From NCBI GenBank assembly GCA_963768085.1, contig CAVYGO010000003.1, forward strand, positions 248,001 through 312,000: a stretch of 64,000 nucleotides of DNA, written 5' to 3'. This stretch comes from Pukyongia sp963768085 (lineage in GTDB: Bacteria; Bacteroidota; Bacteroidia; Flavobacteriales; Flavobacteriaceae). The notes below the pieces were generated by a model. The model made no database searches and was not told the DNA's origin. It saw nothing but the letters and a program-made list of their open reading frames with translations. The translations under genes and the position numbers were made by a program. Below are positions 8,042-17,096 of the stretch, in pieces; the first letter of the stretch is position 1, and each line of letters starts with the position of its first letter.

Positions 8042-9703
8042 ATGAATAAGAATATTATGTCTCCCTGGCAGCGACTCATCAATATGCTGCAACTCGATAA
8101 AAAGGATATCACGCAGGTGTTTTATTATGCGGTGTTTGCAGGTATAGTGAATCTTTCTCTTCCGCTGGGAATTCAGGCGATAATCAACCTTATTCAAGGG
8201 GCTCAGATTAGTACGTCATGGATCATCCTAGTGATCCTGGTGACATTGGGGGTCGGTTTTGTAGGAGCGCTGCAATTAATGCAAATACGCATCATAGAAA
8301 ATGTTCAGCAGAAGATCTTTACACGTTCCTCGTTCGAATTTGCGTATCGCTTTCCGAAGATTAAAATGAGTGAACTGCGAAATTACTACCCACCAGAGCT
8401 CGCCAACCGGTTTTTCGATACACTTACTGTTCAGAAAGGACTTTCAAAGATATTAGTGGATTTTCCTGCTGCATTACTGCAGATAATTTTCGGATTACTC
8501 CTGTTATCCTTCTATCATCCGTTCTTTATCATCTACGGAATTCTACTGCTATTGCTTATTTACGTCGTGTTTAAATATACGGCCCGGCGTGGCATGGAGA
8601 CCAGCTTAAAGGAATCTAAGAATAAATACAAGGTAGCTCACTGGATACAGGAAGTAGCGAGATCGATCGTGAGTTTTAAACTCTCGGGGAAAACAAGCCT
8701 GGCTATGTCCAAGAACGACGACCTGGTAGCCGAATATCTGGAATCAAGAGAAAATCATTTCAGGATACTTGTAATTCAATTTATCCACATGATAGGCTTT
8801 AAAGTGCTGGTTACTGCAGGCTTATTGCTCATTGGTGGTATCCTGGTATTGAATCAGGAAATGAATATTGGTCAATTCGTAGCCGCCGAGATTATAATTC
8901 TGTTAGTGATCAGTTCTGTTGAAAAACTAATTCTTGGCTTAGAATCGATCTACGATATTCTCACCTCACTTGAAAAAATTGGGCAGGTAGTTGATAAAGA
9001 TCTTGAGCCGCAGGATGGAGAAATGATCTTTGACTATTCCGATACATTTAATATACAACTGGACGGAGTTAACTACCATGTAGACGGCGGAAAGAAAAAG
9101 ATTCTAAACGATATTTCTCTTGATATCAACGCCTCGTCCCGGATACTGATAGCGGGTAAAAGCGGCTCTGGAAAGTCGACCCTCTTACGAATTATTGCTG
9201 GTGTAATTCAACCTACTAGCGGAAATATTTATATCAATGATATTTCATTGGGCGGGGTTCATCTGAATCATTATCGAGCAAATATAGGGCAGTCTCTCAC
9301 AGAAGAGTCGCCTTTTGAAGGAACCATACTTGAGAATATAACCTTTGGAAATAAGGCGATGTCGAAAGAAGATATACGCTGGGCGATAGACAATGCCGGC
9401 CTCACAGAGTTTGTGAAAGAACAACCTCAAGGTCTTAACACTATGATCTATCCTGAAGGAAAGCAGATTCCATATACTATTTCAAAAAAGATACTCCTGG
9501 CTCGCAGTATCGTAACCCGGCCAAAACTGCTTATCCTTAAGGATCCTTTGGACCAGTTCGAGAAAGAAGAGGAACACCGGATCATGGAGTTCCTTACCGA
9601 TATAAACCAACCCTGGGGTTTAATTGTAATTAGTCATAATCCGGTCTGGAGCAATCAATGCAGCCAGGTACTGAAACTTGAAAAAGGTAGAATTATCAAT
9701 TAG
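8042..9703 (+). CDS. ABC exporter half-transporter with degenerate ATPase
   Basis: A 553-residue fusion of an exporter membrane domain (five to six helices, residues 20-310) and an ATPase domain (from about 335). It lacks the N-terminal C39 peptidase found in bacteriocin exporters. Walker A is intact (GKSGSGKST near 371) and the H-loop His is present (VISHNP near 530). The LSGGQ signature is replaced by YTISKK; Walker B reads LLILKDPLD instead of LLILDEPTS, so the magnesium Asp is Lys and the catalytic Glu is Asp; the Q-loop region reads GQSLTEESPFEG without the usual Q. It should export through the adjacent HlyD and TolC partners, but ATP hydrolysis by this form is doubtful. The homodimer would have two weak sites unless it pairs with another subunit. 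Confidence 0.88.
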   Translation: MNKNIMSPWQRLINMLQLDKKDITQVFYYAVFAGIVNLSLPLGIQAIINLIQGAQISTSWIILVILVTLGVGFVGALQLMQIRIIENVQQKIFTRSSFEFAYRFPKIKMSELRNYYPPELANRFFDTLTVQKGLSKILVDFPAALLQIIFGLLLLSFYHPFFIIYGILLLLLIYVVFKYTARRGMETSLKESKNKYKVAHWIQEVARSIVSFKLSGKTSLAMSKNDDLVAEYLESRENHFRILVIQFIHMIGFKVLVTAGLLLIGGILVLNQEMNIGQFVAAEIIILLVISSVEKLILGLESIYDILTSLEKIGQVVDKDLEPQDGEMIFDYSDTFNIQLDGVNYHVDGGKKKILNDISLDINASSRILIAGKSGSGKSTLLRIIAGVIQPTSGNIYINDISLGGVHLNHYRANIGQSLTEESPFEGTILENITFGNKAMSKEDIRWAIDNAGLTEFVKEQPQGLNTMIYPEGKQIPYTISKKILLARSIVTRPKLLILKDPLDQFEKEEEHRIMEFLTDINQPWGLIVISHNPVWSNQCSQVLKLEKGRIIN

Positions 9704-9712
9704 AAAGAAATC

Positions 9713-11077
9713 ATGCTAAATATATCTCATAACAAGCTGAACAAAAATGTCGACATCAGCAGCTTCAAGTCCGGGCAGCGTGTCTTCCACACACATCATT
9801 TCAAATATTTCAACCGATTTCTGAAAATATTTGCAATTATTTCCGTGATCATATTGTTCCTGCCCTGGACACAGAATATTACGGGAAAGGGATATTTAAC
9901 CACCTTAAAACCTAATCAGCGACCACAATCAATTCAGTCTCCCATACCCGGGAAGATCGAGAAATGGTATGTACAAGAGGGAGATTTTGTAAATAAAGGA
10001 GATACGATATTATTCATTTCTGAAATAAAGAACGAGTATTTAGATCCTCGGTTAGTGGAGCGTACCGGGCAGCAAATTCAGGCGAAGGAACTTGCCGTAG
10101 GATCTTATAAAGAAAAAGTTAAGGCACTTGATGTGCAGGTGTCGGCATTGGCAAGCGAACGAAAACTAAAGCTGGAGCAGGCCAGGAATAAGCTTATCCA
10201 GTCTAAACTCAAGGTGAAAAGTGATAGTATCGACCTGGAAGCGGCACGTACTAATTTAAAGATCGCGGAAACTCAGTTTAACCGGACGCTCACGCTTCAG
10301 CAGGAAGGATTAAAGGCCATGACCGATGTGGAAGCCAAGCGCCTGAAGCTTCAGGAGACACAAGCAAAACTAATCTCACAGGAGAATAAATTTCTTGCGA
10401 GTAAGAATGAGGTTATCAATGCGAGCATGGAAATAGGGAGCGTAAATGCATCCTATACGGAGAAGATGTCGAAAGCCAGCAGCGATAAGTTCACCGCACA
10501 GTCAAACCAGTTTGATGCGGAAGGACAGGTTACCAAGCTGGAGAATGCGCGTACCAATTACGAGATCAGAAATGATCTGTATTATGTCCGTGCGCCCCAA
10601 AGTGGATTTATAAATAAAGCATTGAAAGGTGGAATAGGTGAGACTTTTAAAGAAGGAGAGCGATTGGTAGCCATTATGCCATCAGACATAGAGTTGGCGG
10701 TGGAAACTTATATAGACCCGATAGATATGCCATTGATCAAGATTGGTGAAAACGTCCGAATTCAGTTTGACGGATGGCCGGCCATCGTTTTCAGTGGATG
10801 GCCCAATGTATCCTATGGAACCTATGGAGGTAGTGTTGTAGCGATAGAGAACTATATTTCAGACAATGGTAAATACCGTCTGCTCATCGCGCCTGATCCG
10901 GAAGATCATCCCTGGCCCGAAGATCTGAGGGTAGGTAGTGGAGCCACCACTTTGGCGCTTCTGAACGACGTACCTATCTGGTTCGAGTTATGGCGAAAAT
11001 TAAATGGTTTCCCGCCCGACTATTATCAGCCCGAAACCAATATGAAAACCGCTCAAAAAGATAAAAATGAAAACTAG
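9713..11077 (+). CDS. HlyD-family periplasmic adaptor
   Basis: A 454-residue membrane-fusion protein: short cytoplasmic tail, one helix near residues 36-55 (FLKIFAIISVIILFLPW), a split lipoyl-like domain (PIPGKIEKWYVQEGDFVNKGD at one edge, YVRAPQSGFINKALKGGIGE at the other), a long coiled-coil hairpin (about 115-270) and a C-terminal beta-barrel region with FDGWPAIVFSGWP. It bridges the inner-membrane exporter and the outer-membrane TolC channel. The gene follows the exporter by 9 bp and overlaps the TolC gene by 11 bp, which indicates a single operon and a stoichiometric tripartite pump. Substrate unknown. Confidence 0.9.
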   Translation: MLNISHNKLNKNVDISSFKSGQRVFHTHHFKYFNRFLKIFAIISVIILFLPWTQNITGKGYLTTLKPNQRPQSIQSPIPGKIEKWYVQEGDFVNKGDTILFISEIKNEYLDPRLVERTGQQIQAKELAVGSYKEKVKALDVQVSALASERKLKLEQARNKLIQSKLKVKSDSIDLEAARTNLKIAETQFNRTLTLQQEGLKAMTDVEAKRLKLQETQAKLISQENKFLASKNEVINASMEIGSVNASYTEKMSKASSDKFTAQSNQFDAEGQVTKLENARTNYEIRNDLYYVRAPQSGFINKALKGGIGETFKEGERLVAIMPSDIELAVETYIDPIDMPLIKIGENVRIQFDGWPAIVFSGWPNVSYGTYGGSVVAIENYISDNGKYRLLIAPDPEDHPWPEDLRVGSGATTLALLNDVPIWFELWRKLNGFPPDYYQPETNMKTAQKDKNEN

Positions 11078-12470
11078 ATTTTTTATTATTCTTTTATTCG
11101 TTTCCTGTTCCATTCATGGGCAGACTGCGGATTCTCTGGTCTTAGGCTTTAGAGAGTATTTGGGTTATGTAAAGAAATATCACCCGGTATTGAAACAAGC
11201 TAACCTGACTATTGATATGGCCCAGGCTGAAGTCATGAGAGCGCGTGGTGGTTTCGATCCCAAAGTAGAACTGGACTACGACCGTAAGCAGTTCAAAGGG
11301 AGTGAATATTACGACCTTCTGAATGCCACGTTCAAGATCCCTACCTGGTATGGAGTCGAATTAAAAGCAAATTTTGAACAGAATGAGGGAGACTTCATCA
11401 ACCCGGAAAGAACCGTTCCTATTGATGGACTGTATAGCGCAGGGGTCTCGTTTTCCCTGGGTCAGGGTTTGCTGATGAATGAGCGTATGGCAACCTTAAA
11501 AAAAGCAAAGTTATTTAGAGAGCAAACGGAAGCAGATCGTGAGATATTAGTCAACACTATACTTTACCAGGCTTCCCTGGCCTATTTTGAGTGGTTGCGG
11601 GCGTATAACGAAGTGAGCGTTTACGACGATATCCTTGATAATGCATTTCAGCGTTTCGCTGGTGTTAAACGAAGTTCTGAAGTTGGCGAGACGGCGGTGA
11701 TCGATACGGTTGAAGCTAAAATCAGCTATCAAAACAGGTCGCTTGGCTTGGAACAGGCAAGAGTGAAGTTTATGAAGCGTTCCCTGGAACTTTCCAATTT
11801 TCTCTGGCTGAACAACAATGTTCCTTTGGAATTACAGCCTGATGTAGTTCCAACGGAAACGATAGACGCGGAGATCGATTTGACTTTGAACGTAACAGGA
11901 ACTCCCCTAAGTGATTTTACCCTTGAAACGCATCCTAAATTGAGGTCATTGAACTATAAAATTGACGGATTAGAGATAGATCGGCGCCTTAAGGGAAATA
12001 AACTTCTCCCGGTCATTGATCTCAACTACAATTTCATAACCGAAACACCAGGAACAGCTAATTCCTTCAACAACGGCGAATACAAGGGAGGTTTGCGATT
12101 TGCATTTCCATTATTCCTTAGGAAAGAACGAGGTGAATATAAACTGGCCAAATTTAAGGTGGCCGATGCGAATTTCGAGTTTTCGGCAACTCAATTATCG
12201 CTTCAGAATAAAATAACAGCTCTGTATAATGAACTGGAATCCTTTAAAACGCAAAACCAGCTCATTACTGAAATAGTGGCAAATTATGAGCAATTACTAG
12301 CCGCCGAGGAGCGAAAGTTCAGTTTTGGAGAAAGTTCCATTTTTCTGGTAAACAGCCGGGAACAGAAACTTATTGAAGGCAAGTTGAAGCAGGTTGAAAT
12401 TCAGAATAAATTTCTAAATACCAAGGCACGGTTATTCAACACCCTGGTGCTTCCGGTAGAAAATCTGTAA
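11067..12470 (+). CDS. TolC-family outer-membrane efflux channel
   Basis: The 467-residue product starts with a Sec signal (FFIILLFVSCSIHG) and has the internal duplication of TolC proteins: each half begins with a helical pair around HPVLKQANLTIDMAQAEV (about 38) and HPKLRSLNYKIDGLEI (about 290), each followed by beta strands of the trans-outer-membrane barrel and a long helix pair. It gives the exit duct of the TetR-ABC-HlyD export operon. A Cys sits at the signal end (SC), so lipidation is possible but the following residues fit simple cleavage just as well. Transcription probably ends in the 120 bp after it, where no strong hairpin is visible. Confidence 0.9.
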   Translation: MKTRFFIILLFVSCSIHGQTADSLVLGFREYLGYVKKYHPVLKQANLTIDMAQAEVMRARGGFDPKVELDYDRKQFKGSEYYDLLNATFKIPTWYGVELKANFEQNEGDFINPERTVPIDGLYSAGVSFSLGQGLLMNERMATLKKAKLFREQTEADREILVNTILYQASLAYFEWLRAYNEVSVYDDILDNAFQRFAGVKRSSEVGETAVIDTVEAKISYQNRSLGLEQARVKFMKRSLELSNFLWLNNNVPLELQPDVVPTETIDAEIDLTLNVTGTPLSDFTLETHPKLRSLNYKIDGLEIDRRLKGNKLLPVIDLNYNFITETPGTANSFNNGEYKGGLRFAFPLFLRKERGEYKLAKFKVADANFEFSATQLSLQNKITALYNELESFKTQNQLITEIVANYEQLLAAEERKFSFGESSIFLVNSREQKLIEGKLKQVEIQNKFLNTKARLFNTLVLPVENL

Positions 12471-12523
12471 CTCATTCTTCCTGAATATCTAAAGAATCTT
12501 AGCCGCATTAATGTAGTGCGATT

Positions 12524-12555
12524 TTGACCTATTTGAGAGTTTTTTTGTATCTTAA
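12524..12555 (+). promoter_or_regulatory. Candidate flavobacterial promoter
   Basis: TTG at 12524-12526 and TATCTTAA at 12548-12555 are 21 bp apart, close to the Bacteroidota -33/-7 arrangement (TTG, then TAnnTTTG about 17-23 bp later). It would start transcription about 35 bp before the ATG of the gene at 12594. Confidence 0.5.
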
Positions 12556-12593
12556 GTGTTCATTCCTTCAACATCAACTAATTTGGTACTCAT

Positions 12594-13046
12594 ATGAAAA
12601 AAGCAATTCTTATCATTTGTTGTGTAATTGGGGCTTCAGCCTTTATTTCCGCAGACAAAAATGATTCCCTGAACGATATCGATTTATCAATAGAAGGGGT
12701 TTGGGAGCTGGAACATCAGTTTCTATATGAAAACAACCAGGTGAAAGACACCATAATGAATTTAAACGGGTATCGCCAGGTAAAGATCTATACGAAAGGC
12801 AAGGTGATGTGGACACGATTCAATCCTGCCGATTCTAACGAATGGTTCGGTTATGGGCATTACGAAGTTAAGGATGGTATGCTGGAAGAACATTTGGAAT
12901 ACGCCTCAGACGCTATGATGCGCATTGTAGATACAGTGCAGGTATTTCGTTTCGAACTCGATCTGGGTAAGAAACGTTATAGCCAGATCGTTCGCGACGA
13001 AAATGGTGATCTTGAATCCTCAGAAAATTATATCAGAGTAGAATAA
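12594..13046 (+). CDS. Secreted lipocalin-like protein
   Basis: A 150-residue protein with a Sec signal (KKAILIICCVIGASAFISA) followed by IEGVWELEHQFLYENNQ, the G-x-W opening that marks lipocalin-like and DUF4488-like domains of Bacteroidota, and a run of short strands (GYRQVKIYTKGKVMW, GYGHYEVKDGMLEE) consistent with a small beta-barrel. It is expected in the periplasm, perhaps binding a small hydrophobic ligand, but nothing identifies it. Single gene between its own candidate promoter and a strong terminator at 13061-13093. Confidence 0.65.
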   Translation: MKKAILIICCVIGASAFISADKNDSLNDIDLSIEGVWELEHQFLYENNQVKDTIMNLNGYRQVKIYTKGKVMWTRFNPADSNEWFGYGHYEVKDGMLEEHLEYASDAMMRIVDTVQVFRFELDLGKKRYSQIVRDENGDLESSENYIRVE

Positions 13047-13060
13047 TGACAAATCTCAAT

Positions 13061-13093
13061 AAAAAAAAGGAAGGTCGATGACCTTCCTTTTTT
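13061..13093. terminator. Bidirectional intrinsic terminator
   Basis: GGAAGGTC (13069-13076), loop GAT, GACCTTCC (13080-13087), flanked by eight A on the left and six T on the right. It can stop the plus-strand lipocalin-like gene and the convergent minus-strand gene at 13114. Confidence 0.9.
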
Positions 13094-13113
13094 AATTAAT
13101 GAATACTGTTGCT

Positions 13114-13614
13114 TTATAGGAAATTTCCACGTGCATCTAATTGTACACGAGCAATTTCTTCTCCATTTTTAAGTTTAATCTTGTACAGTTTTTTAGCTCC
13201 TTTTTTTTCTGAATAGGTAACCAGGAACAGATCTTTCACCACTACCCAACCCGGATACTTTTCTTTAAGTGCCAATTGCACGTCATCAGGTAATTGATAG
13301 TTTTTAAATCGTTCGATGGTTTTAATAATTACACCATCCTGGTCATAAGCCACCACCATTACTCCATCGGGAATACGGAAAGTTACTTTATAGGTGTTGA
13401 AATCATCAAGAAATACATCACTGTCGGTTACATCGAATATAGCTGCTTCCTTCTCAACACTCCAAATTGGAATCGGAGCTTTTAGGTTCTCGACTGCGCT
13501 TAAGTATTTATAATTCACAGCCTTTACAACAATTTCATCCAGTTGTACTGGATCCTGCGCGATCATTGGCGCAATGAATCCAATGAGCAATACAATTAAT
13601 ACAAATTTTTTCAT
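13114..13614 (-). CDS. Secreted PepSY-like protein
   Basis: The 166-residue product has a Sec signal (KKFVLIVLLIGFIAPMIAQ) and a body with two beta-alpha units: TYKVTFRIPDGVMVVAYDQDGVIIKTIERF, then LPDDVQLALKEKYPGW before KLYKIKLKNGEEIARVQLDARGNFL. The order 'Asp-Gly strand, helix ending in (Y/F)PGW, strand ending in D..G' is that of PepSY-like (BLIP-like) periplasmic proteins, common in flavobacteria and often misnamed in databases. Length is usual for this group. It stands alone; a palindrome (13680-13699) about 66 bp upstream may regulate it. Confidence 0.7.
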   Translation of the reverse strand: MKKFVLIVLLIGFIAPMIAQDPVQLDEIVVKAVNYKYLSAVENLKAPIPIWSVEKEAAIFDVTDSDVFLDDFNTYKVTFRIPDGVMVVAYDQDGVIIKTIERFKNYQLPDDVQLALKEKYPGWVVVKDLFLVTYSEKKGAKKLYKIKLKNGEEIARVQLDARGNFL

Positions 13615-13679
13615 GGCAAATAATTTACGTTTCTAACTCAGTTTGCAATTACTTAAGTTAAGTTGAACATTAAATTTGC

Positions 13680-13699
13680 GCAATGACGTGGGTCATTGC
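13680..13699. promoter_or_regulatory. Palindrome GCAATGAC-N4-GTCATTGC
   Basis: A perfect 8-bp inverted repeat with a 4-bp spacer lies upstream of the minus-strand gene starting at 13614. The core ATGAC-N4-GTCAT recurs at 30605-30618. The TGAC-N4-GTCA shape suits a dimeric regulator, possibly of the Crp/Fnr type; this is inference. Confidence 0.4.
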
Positions 13700-13855
13700 A
13701 GTAGATTAATCACTGGGAGTAACGGTGATTGCTTATTTGTTCGGAACCAACTCTCATGGAAGCGTTTAAATCATGCTATAAAATAGCAATTGTTCAAAAA
13801 AAAGAATCGTTAAAATGGTTGCTTTCCGGAAGAATTTGAAACTATTTCATGAGGG

Positions 13856-14380
13856 TTATTCACTTTTCTGTGAACTTTTGTATTCCTCCCAGGTTTGCTG
13901 TAGATAGTGTTTATCAGCTAAATAGCTCAGTATAGGTATAAACTCATCAACTGTTTGATATCCCTTAATAATTGTGATGCGTTCGTACTTCTCATTGAGG
14001 GCCACATAGCTTGGGTAGCTCATTCGATTATTTAACAAAGCACCCGCTAATTCATTGTAACCACGCCTGCCATTTTTTATAAACTTAAATTCATGGCCCT
14101 GGAAAGTAAATGATTCTTTCATTTCAGCATCAAATTTGACAGCATGGAAATTCCTATTGATAGCGTCCACAACTTCAGTATTTACAAAGGTGGTCTTGTC
14201 CATACGCTTACACCAGCCACACCAGTCGGTATATACATCAAAGAATACCGGTTTTGCTTCCTTTGCCATAGCGTCTTCCAATTCGGTTATATCGAGCCAT
14301 TTGATGCTGTCCTGACCAAAGATCTGGCCGGTCGAAGTCGATATGATCACCATCCACAATACAAGTAAGCTCTTTTTCAT
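13856..14380 (-). CDS. Periplasmic thioredoxin-like protein
   Basis: The 174-residue product has a Sec signal (LLVLWMVIISTSTGQIFG) and a thioredoxin fold with the active site WCGWCKRMDKTTF near residues 52-64, as in DsbD C-terminal and SoxW-like proteins. The cis-Pro loop reads RMSYPSYVAL. These proteins reduce or isomerise disulfides of exported proteins; partner unknown. It lies just downstream of the TonB-type receptor gene on the same strand (24 bp), so co-transcription is plausible. An unusual insert of about 25 residues (FQGHEFKFIKNGRRGYNELA) separates the central strand from the cis-Pro loop, as in other bacteroidotal members. Confidence 0.85.
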   Translation of the reverse strand: MKKSLLVLWMVIISTSTGQIFGQDSIKWLDITELEDAMAKEAKPVFFDVYTDWCGWCKRMDKTTFVNTEVVDAINRNFHAVKFDAEMKESFTFQGHEFKFIKNGRRGYNELAGALLNNRMSYPSYVALNEKYERITIIKGYQTVDEFIPILSYLADKHYLQQTWEEYKSSQKSE

Positions 14381-14404
14381 AGGCCAAATATAAGAAGTAA
14401 AGTG

Positions 14405-16822
14405 CTAATTAACTCTCCGTCTTTCCTCTTCGGCTCCTGTTTCCCTGTTTCTTGCGGAACGCAACTCCTTGTTTCCGAAGTTTCGTGTATAGGTAAGTGT
14501 AAAGGTCCTGTTGCTGAAATCGAATGTATTACGTGTAAGTATGTTTTGCTCCGGCAGATCGGTTCCCCCGTTGAATTCTACCGAGTCCAGTATATCGTTG
14601 ATGGAGAATTTCAAAGTACCCCATTTATCGCTGAATTTATTCTGAAGTCCGATATTAATGCCATAGAACTCATCGTAGCGGGCATTTCCAAAGAAACCGG
14701 GGCCATTGTAAAAACCTGAAAGTTCGGCTGTAAAACTATCCGAGATCTTGAAAGAATGTGTACTGTTGGCCGAAAATATCCCCAGTTCCTGTTCCACCGG
14801 TTCCCCTAAATAAAAGGAACGCACCTTTTGCTTTACGTAGGTCAGGTTATTCTGAGTACGCCACCAGTCGGTTAGCTTAACAGGTATTCCCGCGATGATG
14901 GAAAAAGTTCTGGTGTAGTCCAGGTTGGCCGCTTCAAAAATCAGTCGGCCCGTATCCGGATCGATCCGTTCCTGAAAATTCGCTATGGACGAATCTTCAT
15001 TGGTATATTGAAAGGACAGGAAATAACTTTTGAAATTGATATCGTATTTGTACGTGGACGAAATTGCCGGTTGCAGCGAAGCGTTACCCGATATAAAGGT
15101 ATTGGGTTCAATAAAAATTACAAACGGAGCCAGGTCGTTAAAGGTGGGTCGTGTTATTCGCTTGGAGTATGAAAGGTTCATACCCAGATCCTCGGTCCAT
15201 TGCCTGCTTAAAAATACGCTGGGGAACCAGATACCATACTGCCGGTCTACAACAGTCCCTTGTGTATCTGTATCCAGTTTTGAATTCGTATACTCATACC
15301 GAACACCCGCTTTGGCAGAGGTCTTATCATCGATTGTATATTCGGTTGAAGCATAGCCTGCAACAATACTTTCGTCTAAAACACTGAAGTTAGTTAAGGT
15401 TGGGTCGAATATAAAGGCACCGTCCATTTCTTTCGCTACAGAAACATCATTCTCGAAATCATTCTTAATCCCTTTCGCACCTATTTCAAACTTGAATTTA
15501 TCACCGGGTTTGTTACTATAGTCGATCTTTCCAACCCAGGTGGTTAGCGGTGTTTCTTTCCGACTTTGCAACAATTCGGTTCTTAGGAACATACTGTTAC
15601 CATCGAAGAAACGATTCGTATAATCGGTTGGATTATCGAATTCATAATAGAGATAGTCCAGGTCCATACTTATAAATTCATTTTCCGTGAAGTCATGTTT
15701 AATATTATAATTAGCACCAAAATGCTTTAGCTGATTCCTCTCTGTATTCGCTAATTCAACGAAGCCAACGGGCATATTATTAACCGCATCGACGCTATTA
15801 TTTAAAGCATCCATGGTCCATTTATTATCGTAGGCTGTAAATATCATCCCCATGATCGTTTTTTCTGAAACCTGATAATCCGCTCCAAAGCGTACATTGT
15901 GATTGCGTTGCGTAGGATCCCGATCTGTCACCGAAGCATTGGATATAAGGTCTCCATCCTGCCTGAATTCACGGCTGGTCTTAAAGATCTGAGCCCTTTT
16001 ATCAAGTAAAAAAGAATAACTTCCGAAGAGGTTCAAATTGTTCTTGCGGTAATTGAAATTAATGTTGTCGTTTGCAGTAGCCCCTTTTCCATATCCCGCT
16101 GAAAGAGAGTACGATCCATTAAGCCCCAGATCGGCATTCTTTTTCAATACCACATTAATATATCCGGCATTTCCTTCGGCGTCGAAATTAGCAGGAGGTG
16201 TGGTTATAAGCTCAATAGATTCTATATTATCGGCACTCATCCCATCCAGCATCTGAACCAGTGAAGAAGTTGGAACATAGCTTATCTTTCCGTTGATCAT
16301 TACAACCACGCCTTCCTTACCCACCACCGAGATCGCGTTGCTTTGACGATTCACAACCACTCCCGGAGATCGTTCCAGCACCTCTAAGGCAGTTCCCCCG
16401 GAAGAAACAATACTGCTTTCTACGTTGATCACAAGTCGGTCTACTTTCTGAGTGTACAACGGTCTTCGGGCCCGGACGACAACCTCCCCCAGTTCTTCCC
16501 CTTCGGAAAGAATAATTACCGGCAACTCCATATGGGAGCGAAGTTCAAAATTATCTGTGCGGGAAGGTTGAAATCCCAAATATGTCCCCTGTACGTAATA
16601 GGATCCGGTGGGAACCTCATTAATCGTAAAGGCCCCATTCTCATTGGTCAGACTCCCTTTTACCAAAGTAGAATCAACCGCTTTCATAAGGAGGACATTG
16701 GCAAATGGAATTCCTTCGTTGTTTGTATCCGAAATTTGTCCCGTTATGGTATGAGTAGATTGACTGGTAATTAATGCTGTGAAGAGGAGCATTACCATCG
16801 TAAGAAATACGGTTTTCCACAT
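14405..16822 (-). CDS. TonB-dependent-type outer-membrane receptor (OMP_b-brl_3 family)
   Basis: The 805-residue protein starts with a Sec signal, then a carboxypeptidase-regulatory-like domain (HTITGQISDTNNEGIPFANV, about 24-110), a plug domain (LEVLERSPGVVVNRQSNAI and VVMINGKISYVPTSSLVQML, about 140-225) and a long beta-barrel. This is the order of bacteroidotal 'outer membrane beta-barrel family' receptors, which resemble TonB-dependent transporters but are often not paired with SusD. No susD is present here, so I infer a peptide, metal-complex or siderophore-type ligand rather than a glycan, weakly. The thioredoxin-like gene follows on the same strand. Confidence 0.9.
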   Translation of the reverse strand: MWKTVFLTMVMLLFTALITSQSTHTITGQISDTNNEGIPFANVLLMKAVDSTLVKGSLTNENGAFTINEVPTGSYYVQGTYLGFQPSRTDNFELRSHMELPVIILSEGEELGEVVVRARRPLYTQKVDRLVINVESSIVSSGGTALEVLERSPGVVVNRQSNAISVVGKEGVVVMINGKISYVPTSSLVQMLDGMSADNIESIELITTPPANFDAEGNAGYINVVLKKNADLGLNGSYSLSAGYGKGATANDNINFNYRKNNLNLFGSYSFLLDKRAQIFKTSREFRQDGDLISNASVTDRDPTQRNHNVRFGADYQVSEKTIMGMIFTAYDNKWTMDALNNSVDAVNNMPVGFVELANTERNQLKHFGANYNIKHDFTENEFISMDLDYLYYEFDNPTDYTNRFFDGNSMFLRTELLQSRKETPLTTWVGKIDYSNKPGDKFKFEIGAKGIKNDFENDVSVAKEMDGAFIFDPTLTNFSVLDESIVAGYASTEYTIDDKTSAKAGVRYEYTNSKLDTDTQGTVVDRQYGIWFPSVFLSRQWTEDLGMNLSYSKRITRPTFNDLAPFVIFIEPNTFISGNASLQPAISSTYKYDINFKSYFLSFQYTNEDSSIANFQERIDPDTGRLIFEAANLDYTRTFSIIAGIPVKLTDWWRTQNNLTYVKQKVRSFYLGEPVEQELGIFSANSTHSFKISDSFTAELSGFYNGPGFFGNARYDEFYGINIGLQNKFSDKWGTLKFSINDILDSVEFNGGTDLPEQNILTRNTFDFSNRTFTLTYTRNFGNKELRSARNRETGAEEERRRVN

Positions 16823-17096
16823 GAATTGTTAGTTAGTCGTGTATCGTTAAAGAGATCGGAGCATATCAGATCCTTTAGTTGTTTACTTGAAAGATAGGAA
16901 ATTATGAGAAAACAGTGGATAAAATCGGTAATTCGCGATGCCTTTTATGCACATAGCAACAAATTGTTGTGCTTTTTTGTTTACTCACTGATTATAAGGC
17001 ACTTACAAAACTTAAATGTTAATTAATAGCGTATTATGTCGATTTATTTTGTTTTTTATCGATATTATTAGCAATTTCGGCTTTTATAAACGCCCC

